Below, one piece after another: positions 54,940 to 64,000 of a stretch of 64,000 nt of DNA; position 1 is the first letter of the stretch; each line of letters begins with the position of its first letter. The translations under genes and the position numbers were made by a program. Source of the DNA: Siderastrea siderea (taxonomy: Eukaryota; Cnidaria; Anthozoa; Scleractinia; Rhizangiidae). The stretch lies in NCBI GenBank assembly GCA_964030785.1, contig OZ034970.1, positions 17,054,911 through 17,118,910 on the forward strand, given 5' to 3'. The notes beneath the pieces are model-generated. The model was given only the letters and a program-made list of their open reading frames with translations. It made no database searches and was not told the DNA's origin.

Positions 54940-57240
54940 AAGCCATGAACAGTAGATCACCGTGGGCGTTTAGTTGCCCTAAATCTTCAAGATTTCGTAT
55001 ATTTCGGTGTCTTCCAAAATTTTGCGACCCTTCTCAGTGTTAAGTGTATTTCAGTGACTAAGTAAGTAACAAAATAACACCCTTCCCTACCCTTTAGTAT
55101 ACTGCAAACGTTAAAAAAGTAACCGGGCGGAGCCTCCCCATATTGCCCATCGTAGGTTGTCTTCCCCGGGATAAAAGTTAATTTAAAGAAAGATGACCAT
55201 GCAGACGGAATAAAGAAGAATGGACACATTTAAGATTATCATTAATTGCACACCAGTTTATTTTTTCATACAATGCTTACTAATGACAGGTCACCTATTT
55301 TGATTAGTTACTGATGGTTTACACGTGTCTTGAAATCCCCATTCATTCATTACTCGAAGTTCCGGATGAATTCAATACACAATTACACCAGGATCCCGCC
55401 GAACCTCCGATTGGACAAACACTGAAAAGAAAAAAACATCCAACCTCGCGTTAAAAATTCAGGTTATTTTGGTTTTGCAAAACTTATGACATATAAGGCA
55501 TGCGCTGATCGGTGACCTAACCGTTCTTGATGAGGCTAATTTAGAGGTTACGTGACCAGTTTGTCGGTTGGCTTTATCTTAAAAAAGAAATAGAACGTTA
55601 CAGCTCTTGTTTAAGGTGGAGGGGGTAACAGTTCTCATTTAAATCCTGGCCTTTCCAAACCCTTCATTCCTCTAGTGTTTGCATTAAGTTATGTACCAAG
55701 TCCCCTATTATCTATTCCTTTAAATATTTCTGGAGAAACAAATGGTGAAACCGAACCTGAAGCATTAATCGCGATGATTTTCATAAAAGAAAAAAGGAAC
55801 GGTAGTAATTTGCGATCGAGCACTGTAAAATTTTTTTTTTAATCACTGGAAATATTCCTCTCAAACATATCAAGAGAAACAAATTTATTTCGAGAGATTT
55901 GAGATGGCTAGTTTTGAGGCTCCAAAAGCTGGAGTCAAGATTTGGGCAAAACGAGCACAAAAAGGGCATTGAGTGGCATTTTCGGGTCATATGCAATTTT
56001 TTATTAGAATTATCTCTTTAACAGCTTTTTTTAACCAAAAAATGCTTTCATTAAGTTGTAGTTCGATGCCAAAGGAGGTTTTGTGAATTTTTCGCGCCTT
56101 TGTGGAATGTTTGAGAAGAAAAAAGGGGAACTGTGAAATTTATTTAAATAAGACATGTTGAGGAATTACTAAAAGATTTAAAAATGTACTTGAAGCTCAT
56201 AATGATTAGATAAACACCAAAACAGCCCGCTAACAAGCTGAAGCGCTCCTTCGTGGCGGTATACAAAAAGCTTTAACCAGTCCCCTTTTTTCTCTAACAC
56301 AGATACACCCAGAATGCTCCTTTGAACCATTCCGGTAGAAAATGAGGAAAACCCATACAACCAGTGTCTTTCTTAAGCCTTTTTTTTGTCACTATTGCTT
56401 ATTCATAGTGTCGAAAATTTACGCTGAATTATTTGTATTTAAATCTCCGGAAACGTTCCAAAAGCGCGTTCTCTACATGATAGTTTATCATCATTTGCGG
56501 TTAACGATTACTTGATAAAAATGGCGTTCAGTACTTGCGTCATAATTACTTCAGCAAGTATTTTGAGGTATTCTTTCTAGTGGTAACCTTTAGTCACTTG
56601 TGATCCCTCGTGAGCAATCTTAGAGCCGACCACTGAAAACTGCTCAACTTGCCCATGAAAATGAAAGTTGTACAGCGGAGTTATTCTAGCGGTACTGTTG
56701 ATTATGTTCAACAGAGTAGTTCTAACTTTTGCGTCCTTGGATAAAATAATAAGGAGTTACAATTCAAATTAGTCTATTTGTGTCCCGGATGAAAATCACT
56801 GGGTCTCTAGTTACTAAACATTCTTTACGTCATTTGATTTGCCTATTGCGTTAAGTTTCTCGTGAGCATCCCAAAGTGAGTTAATTAACTTACCAGCGTC
56901 CACCACAGCAAGCATCACCAGGATTGCAATGGTCGTGCTTGCAAGCTCTCTACAAAAAATAAAACAAGACGTTGTTAGCTTGGAGACAATTAGGTCCTCT
57001 ATTCCTGTGTTTATAGATAGATAGCATTTTATTATAACACAGCATTCGTAAATCATATTCTAAAAACATTTTCAAAACCGTTATCCTAGAATTCCCATGT
57101 GTCTCATCACTTTTTTTTTATTTTGCTTGTCAGCTTTATTTCAGTAAATTGAATCACGCTATCATTTACAGTGCAGCTCTGGAGAGCAACAAAGAGGAGT
57201 AATGGAAGTTAAACGCTAAAAAAATGGAACAAGAACCAGG
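54940..57240. other. D-block-specific sequence, mostly unassigned
   Basis: No counterpart was seen in the C block. Apart from the candidate mini-exon at 56894-56949, no feature was recognised. Confidence 0.45.
56894..56949 (-). CDS. Possible small exon encoding a hydrophobic segment
   Basis: On the minus strand, TTTATTTTTTGTAG precedes 56949 and GTAAGTT follows 56894, both good splice signals. The 56-base piece reads LASTTIAILVMLAVVDA, like a signal-peptide core. No partner exon was recognised, so it is weak. Confidence 0.2.
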
Positions 57241-57343
57241 TATTGGGAATTATTGAATGCATACCGTCTTGTTTATGTCCCTCAAAGGTTGGTTTTGGGT
57301 TGTTGTTGTTGTTGTTGTTGTTTTTTTTAAGTTTCGTTTTAGT

Positions 57344-57590
57344 TTGTTTGTTTGTTTGTTTGTTTGTTTGTTTGTTTTTAATGCAGTCCAATGTTTTTGA
57401 GTAGAAGGCTGGTAAAGGGTCCCAGTTAGAAGTGCTGATGCCGATAAGTGGGATAGGCCCACCGGCCATAGGCTCTGGGGAAGGAAAACCCTGAGAAAAA
57501 ACCCTGGCCTTCCAGGTAGGGGGTTGAGCAGGGGGAAAACCAGCCACTCTCGTAAAACCACATTGGTTACAGAAACGCCTGCGTCCGATG
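57344..57590 (-). mobile_element. Dispersed repeat with (AAAC)n tail, D-block copy
   Basis: Short version of 17467-17815. On the minus strand the body ends in TTAAAAACAAACAAAC repeats. A (GTT)n tract lies just beyond, at 57300-57321. Confidence 0.45.
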
Positions 57591-57595
57591 CGACA

Positions 57596-57745
57596 CTGGG
57601 CGTGAAAATTACTTAATAAATGTTTTCTCTTGCGTATAACTGAATTACGGAGGTTAACATACCTGCCTCAATTCAAGAGGTGAAACAGAAGAAAATGGTC
57701 CTGAAATTGATTGGCCTAGGATTTCACCGACACTATAGTAAATAG
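57596..57745. repeat. Continuation of the duplicated block, matching 18395-18540
   Basis: GCGACACTGGGCGTGAAAAT through GAGGTTAACATACCTGCCTC matches 18397-18540, showing that the duplication extends past the non-LTR insertion in the C block. Confidence 0.7.
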
Positions 57746-57759
57746 TAAATAGAGCAGAT

Positions 57760-59351
57760 TAAAAGAATTTGACTTAGGTCTCTTGAAGAAAAGCTTACCG
57801 TGCAGCTCTAACTCTTCACTTTTTGAAACTGGTAACCTACAAATACGTCTTACGTAATCTGCTTGTTGTTAATGCCGGGAACGTTCATCTTCTCAGTGAC
57901 CTTCTAAGTCGCACTCTGAAGAAAGCCTAAGGACTGCATATAAAAACACTCCCAATGAATTTGAGGAATTTTCTCTCTCTCTCGAGAAACGTCGTGGGCT
58001 GTTAGGCAAACATGTTCAATGAAGAGAAGCCCAAATTTGTGACTCATTTATTGCTTAGGCTTTAGATGAAAAACGAATTAGTCGTCGCTTTATTTGCGCT
58101 TGTGTTTGTATTTTGAGTACCTCCGAAACAAGAAACAAACCTCACCTTTCTATCGAGATGGAGCCTGTCCTTTTGACTTAAGTATGTGCGCAATCTGCAC
58201 ATAAGCTAGCACTCAAACTCGAATGTGATAATCCACTAAGCCACTCCCTCTTCAGGCCTCTTCTGGTGCCGTGTTTTCTTTAACCATTAAACATAGTGCA
58301 CGATATTTTATTTTAAGGTCAATAATGAACCACGCATTATTTAACTCGTGAGCCAATGAGGTTACTCTGAGAGATAATGGGGAATATTATCATCTCATCT
58401 AGGTTGACTGATAGGCTTGGAAGTTGGCAACCAAAAGAGTTGAATTACAATCCTTTGGGCGCATGTCTGGTTCAGTGATTTGCTTAGAAATCTCCGATAT
58501 GGGTCAAAAGATATCGCGAAAGTTCTTGCAGGAACAAAACAACGCCTTCTTTGTAAAACATTTAGGTTGTTACAGGCTTTAACTAGCTTCCAAAAATTGA
58601 TTTAGTATACTTAAGGTTCCATTAAATAAACCGTTCACTCATCAGTCTCACTATTAAAACAATTTGCGTCATCACTGTGGTCACCAAAGAGATGTTTCAT
58701 AGAATTTCGTTTAAGTGGTAAATGCAAAGATTTGGCGTCCCCAAGCTAGGTATCAGTCTCTAATAACAGCAAAGTATGATCAGGGCTGTTCACTCAATGC
58801 TCTTCTTTTCTTCTCTGTACAAGCTAGTGTGGAAGGAACGCAAGTCCTAACGATTCCGTAATACAGATTACAGCATGACCGAAGCCCAAAACATAGATTC
58901 GCTGAGAATATGCTGAAAACTTTTCGTTCATGTGTGACGAGATTTCATTGGAATAATTGTTTTCTTATCTAGACAACCCCTGGATCATCACAAAGGTGTG
59001 TCGAAGAAAACCTTCACGCAGCAGCTCGAACTCTTCACTTTTAGCCCTCACTTGACCCCTTGAACATGAAGCCAGCTTTCGCGCGTCCGATTTGAAACAC
59101 CAAGTATGCAACGTTGTTCATTTTGCGTGCAAAGTGTGTAGGTGTTTTAGGTGTTGGTTGACTGGGACAACGAATATATGCGTGCATGTATTTATATATA
59201 AGCCACTGATGGTCCGCTCTGAACAGCTCTGCTACAATTAGTCTGCGGGCCGTTAATACAAGACTCTTTCTATGGTAGAGTTTTTAACTGTGCGCGCACT
59301 AAATTATGACTAGCGTCTTAACTTAAATCAATAAATCCGAGGAATTCTGTT

Positions 59352-59412
<61 letters not shown>

Positions 59413-62400
59413 CAGAAGAAAAGTCGGGCACTTTTGTAACTTTTGTCTCTCTTGATGATAGCTATGCTTAGATCTTTGCAGGAAAAACTAAATAAAATCA
59501 TGGGAATACTTACTGCTGTAAACCCACTGCATGCAAGTGGTCAGTTAATACCACACAAATCTGCTTGTATTAGGCTCTGATGTGTCCTCGAGAGGTTACG
59601 AAAGTGCCCTATGTTGTGGTAACTGTTTGTTTAAAAGCAACAAAATCCATTTCTGTGCTAAATTGTAGCTATTGCCTTACCATTTATGCGCCAAACGATT
59701 CTCTCAATTACCACAGCACTTTAAATCTGAGTTATTTTGGCTCACAAAAATCTGCCGTGTATGTGTTTGACTTTTCATGTCCATGAAAAGAATCACGATT
59801 CGGAAAAAACCCATTTTTTACATCACGAATTTGAACAAATGAGTTTGACAATTTAAGTCAGTCAATCGCGCTATAATTTTAGGAGAAGTTGAAGCTATCT
59901 TTTGCCAATGCAACAAAGAAAACTTGGAGTAAATCGGATAAATCCTTATTTTTTTATGGAGATTTCAAGTTTCTGATATCAAAAAAGCGGCGATGTTACA
60001 AAAGTTCCCTATTTGCTAGAAGGTCCCGAAGGTGGTTTCATAATAATTTCTTGAGAGATTGTGAAGTTTAATGCAATCAAATTAAACTTTAGTATGACAG
60101 AAATAGTTGACCAAAAATTGAACTTTGTCCTAAAAAAGGAAGAGGAGTTAGAGCTGTGGAAATGTATTTATTCTACTTTGGCGCTTTTCGCGGTAATGGC
60201 GGTAAGGGTGTATGGTTGCAGGAACTGTATATACGACTCAATGTATCGCTGAATTATAGTAAAAACGAGTAATACTAATTGTGTAATATACAACTGACTG
60301 CCTGTGAGCTTTTCTGTTGCTTAGAAACATTCCAAAGCAATGCACAAAACGGTGAAGTTTTATACAGTACCCGAGACAACCATAGTTTTGTCGTACAGGA
60401 AAGAGAGCGTAGCTCCGGGACAACGTCAAATAATATATTGCAGAGGAGCGCATTTAGTAGTAAAAGTATTTATGAAAAACGTGTTCCTTTTACTTCAAGT
60501 AAAAAGAAGATGAACAAAAGAATGATAAGCAAGATGAAGATGATTGAGTATCACCCGCTACACTTGTAGTGCAAGCTTTCACGCGGTCTGATTTGTAGCG
60601 CAAAGTTAGGACAACCTTTTGAACTATTTCCTGGTCTGCAGGAAACTTTGTACATACTTCTCTGCTTTCATTTGACTTTTTTAATGTTTTTAACTTATCC
60701 TTGATTGATATCTTTGTATATTATTGCGCTTAATTAGCTAGAGGTTCCAAATGGGGTCTTAATGTAAGTGGCTTTAATTTTTTAACTATTTATGTACATT
60801 GTAGTGGTGAACGGTATTTTCAAGTTATTTCGCGCCATTTAATATCATCTGTTCAAATAAACGGCAGTAAGTTAAAAGTTGCTAAAAATTCCACTTTTAA
60901 CTGTTACAGGGTCCATTCTTAATCCTATTCAGCTTGGGCTTTTTTTGTTCCAGAGCTTGGAGGAGGGACAAAATGCCGCCTTCTTAACTCCAACAAAGTT
61001 TAAGTTACGACAACGAAACTTCAACAGCACGTCCAAAAATCTTTCTTTTGAAGTTCGTAACATGACCTGATGACGTCACATGAAGTGGGTAATAGTCATT
61101 ATTGCCAAAATGGCGGCCATCTTGAATCCGTCATCTAAGATTTCATGTTCTTGTCCAAACCTCTGAAAACCACCAAAATTGGCCCAAACGTAATTCAAAC
61201 CAATAAATGAATGATCAAAACGATCTCAAAATGTAACATATAGCACAATTAAGTTTAAAATTTTCCTTTTCTCCCCCTTTAGCTGAAGCTTTTTTCGAGC
61301 GAAGTCGTGACCCTCGGACGCACGGGAAAAGTCATACCCCCAGCGTGGTACAATGAGAGGAGGGGGGGAGGGGTGATGGAACCCCTCTTGGGTTTCTTAT
61401 ATGTTCCTTGTTACCATGTTTTGAAAAGATTTTGCCTTTAGTCTGTGATGTGCTCTACCAGATGAGATATATTTTACGGGTTGTGGCGCTGCTGGGGGCC
61501 TGTGACGCCACCATCTAGTATTGAAGAAGTTCTCATAAAAAGGTGGAAATTGACATTTTTAATGCTACACAAGTAGAATATGACATAATTAAGCACTTTG
61601 CTTCTTTATCTTTTATCACCTAACAACACGCATTTTTACTCAAAAACGGCTTGACCACCTGATACTTATGACGTCATATCTCGTAACCGTAGTAAACGAT
61701 TCTCACCAAACTTAGGTCAAAATGTGTCTAAGGTATATGCATACAGCTACTGAAAATGGCAGGTGCTGATGAAGAATCATGTTAGAAAAATTCAAGAAAA
61801 ACCTTATGGGGGCTGGGAACCCCCCCCCCCCCCATCCCTTGTACGTCCGAGGTTAAGAATTGTGAGGACAAAAATTGAATCCAACTCCGAGAGTATTAAA
61901 GCCTTGACAAGAAAATGTCGAGGGTGATGTAGGTGTCCCAAAACGTTTCCTTTGAGGTCCAATAACAACATTTGATGACGTCGCCTGACGTAATTCCTTG
62001 CTTTTGCCAAAACCTTGAGCGTGAACCATTAACATTGGACAATAACATTGAAAAGCAACATAAGAAGACTCAAATGGTGTAAAAATGTAAAAGTTAGCGA
62101 AGAGGAAATAAAATTTTTCATTTAGAACAGTAAAACTTAAAATTGTGAAAAAGCACCTGTCAAAATATGGTTGCCATGGCAAAACACCAAATTGGATGGA
62201 CAAAGACTGTCACACCAAATTGTTTCTAGATAAATTTTAGGGAAATTAACACAGTTTGGTGGCTTTTGCTTGCATATTAGAAAGCTTTTAGCGTTCAAAT
62301 TGAGCGTGGGCACTCCCAAGCTAAATAGGGTTTAAAGCCCTAAGCTGTAAGACTGTAACCCGATCTATACCGTTAAATAGGTGACCAAGAAAAGTCCTTG

Positions 62401-63870
62401 CCTATTTAGCTACACGCAGGGTAGGGAAGTGATTAGTTACAAATTACTAAGGAAAGTCACTTAAGAACCTTATAGGAGCCACTTAACTTGTTAGCTGGCC
62501 ATAAGTTCCAAGAAGTCTTTTATCCTTCATCTTTTGAATTAATAGGTTGCTCAGATGAAAAGCGTCGTTGAGATTGGATAAACGTCTATTTTATGCCACA
62601 TGAACGCTGAAGTTCCATAGCAATTTGTGGGCCTACGCAATAAGAGCGCAAGGTGAACACTGCCTTACCCGAATGCGGGATAGAATAAAATTACAAGTAC
62701 ATTTATTGATTTTCTCCTGAGGATTTTGAAAACCAATTTGCAACGTTTCTTGACTATAATAAAAATTTAAAAAAATTAAACTTCTAATAAGAAAAATTTG
62801 ATTTACATAAAAAATGAAAAAAAAAAAACTAACGTGCACATAAATCAAATTGCGAGGCATCTTATGCGAGGGTAACCCTGCACTTGGGAGCTGCGACTAA
62901 TTATTACGCCAGGTGTTAAGGCTGTGAATACTACACCTCAAGGTAAACAAGCTCTGGAAGTACACAGGAACTAGACCGTTCAAACATTTTTATACATAAA
63001 CGTCGCAAGTCTTAGATACAGTTGGTGTGAGATAGAAAACAGGTAGACGTTTGTGTTATTTCTTTTCCGACCTATCACCGGCCGGTAACAATCACAAATC
63101 TTAAATTTCACTTCTTGGTCTTGCCTTTTCTTAAGTGTTGTATTATTTTTCATGGCATGTCAGAAGGCTTTCTCCCTTCCACAGAATCCACTGACGCCTA
63201 GTGATACCTAAACCAGCTCGCCTGTTCTTTGTGTTTACTAATTATATGATGTTCTTTTAATTCTTGTAACAACCCAAACCCTTTTAATTTTCCTTATTTT
63301 CAGGTTTTGATTTTTGTGTAACAACACTACATTTGTTGGACCAAGACAGTTCTTTTCTTATGTAAAATGACCGTTCATTGCATCTTGCTTTTAGAGCAAA
63401 AAATTGACTAAAAGATATTTTAAATTGAGGGTTTATGTGTTCGTTGAGTTCCAACAGATGTCGTAGTCGCAGTTTCAACTAAATGCAGTATACCAGTCAT
63501 TTCAGGATATCCGACCTGGCAAAAGATTGGAATTTTTTCTTTGTCCGGAAAAGGGATAGAGCTCCTTAGTAGGTATAATGTACATGAATTCTGCCTGCAA
63601 GAAAAAAACATTTCGTCATATTTTTGACAGGTTAGGCTTGGCAAAAATGTAAAAAAAAATGGTTGGTAAATAGTGCGGACAAACGTGTGGAATTTTGCCG
63701 CTTAAATTCTGTACGGACGGTGAAGGTGATCCAGCTTGTTTTGTTAAGAAATCGTAAACAGAAGGTTGTAACTATGTATTTTAACGAAATCAACAAAGAG
63801 ATTTGACTATTGGAACAATCCCCATTTTTCTAGGTTGATTAAAGAGGTGACTGTGCGACACTGTCCCTAC
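57760..63870. other. Unassigned region with no supported gene
   Basis: Only short frames occur, none with a recognised domain or convincing splice context. Notable pieces are the CT microsatellite at 59355-59414, a single GTTACAAAAGTTCCCT at 59995-60010 matching the array at the right edge, and G/C-runs near 61350 and 61820. Confidence 0.45.
59355..59414. repeat. (CT)n microsatellite
   Basis: About 60 bases of CT dinucleotides with one TTT interruption near the end. Confidence 0.9.
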
Positions 63871-63872
63871 AC

Positions 63873-64000
63873 TCGTTGCTAAAGTTCCCTGTTTCTACGT
63901 TACAAAAGTTCCTTGCCGTTACCAAAGTTCCCTGTCGTTACAAAAGTTCCCCATTAATCGTTACAAAAGTTCCCTTTTTTCGTTACAAAAGTTCCCGACG
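63873..64000. repeat. Minisatellite of CGTTACAAAAGTTCCC units
   Basis: Five clear units (CGTTACAAAAGTTCCC and close variants) plus one diverged unit, spaced 19-23 bases apart and running off the window end. The spacer after each CCC varies in length. A lone unit is at 59995-60010 and a weaker one near 59595. Confidence 0.75.

Larger units (their letters stand above)
44523..57595 (+). repeat. Duplicated block carrying copy D
   Basis: Collinear with 6762-17815: the upstream subunits, promoter, gene D, the GTCGCTTACGAGAGG motif region, the long hairpin and the AAAC-tailed repeat occur in the same order. D-specific material is the Crypton-like insertion in intron 2 (49612-51079), the segment at about 53240-54165 and the segment at about 54940-57240. 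Confidence 0.75.

Noticed and set aside
57209..57561. Two overlapping frames with NKQTNKQTNK and poly-Asn runs
   Set aside because: Arise from the AAAC and GTT simple repeats in a dispersed element.

Overview
The window is animal nuclear DNA. It is AT-rich, intron-rich and packed with transposons, with metazoan-style splice sites, TATA boxes and AATAAA signals. The mix of repeats (GIY-YIG Penelope-like, BEL/Pao, a Crypton-like recombinase, many TIR elements) and the small secreted peptide genes suggest a cnidarian, most likely a stony coral. That assignment is inference, because no species-specific marker was read. No bacterial genes, CRISPR arrays or rRNA genes were seen.

The main genes form a cluster of four related three-exon genes. 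Copy A (+) is represented only by its last coding exon, at 934-1076. Copy B (-) is at about 6545-3880, copy C (+) at about 13390-16160 and copy D (+) at about 48468-52825. Copies B, C and D each have a TATA box, a noncoding leader exon, an exon with a signal peptide, acidic spacer and start of a basic cysteine-containing region, and a final exon ending in Gly before the stop. They look like precursors of secreted, proteolytically released, probably C-terminally amidated basic peptides of 141-147 residues. A host-defence role is a hypothesis.

Copies C and D sit in two long duplicated blocks (about 6762-17815 and 44523-57595). Copy A is the 3' end of a third related block. Comparing blocks reveals several insertions with empty sites inside the window: TTA-flanked MITEs, a foldback with hammerhead-like motifs, a 2A-like non-LTR remnant and a Crypton-like insertion.

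Between the blocks (17.8-44.5 kb) lie mostly dead mobile elements: a BEL/Pao remnant that has lost its RT catalytic block (18.6-21.75 kb), a 5'-truncated Penelope-like element with inverted ends nested in a MITE (22.45-23.89 kb), a disrupted coiled-coil/zinc-knuckle ORF (25.4-29.0 kb) broken by a large inverted repeat, a Penelope RT fragment (30.8-31.3 kb), and a Tc1/IS630-like transposase remnant (34.0-35.0 kb). The coiled-coil ORF and the transposase share the same 5' leader, which suggests one two-gene transposon family. A single recognisable exon of tyrosyl-DNA phosphodiesterase 1 is at 42693-42795 (-). From about 57.7 kb to the end I see only unassigned sequence, a CT microsatellite and a small tandem array at the right edge.
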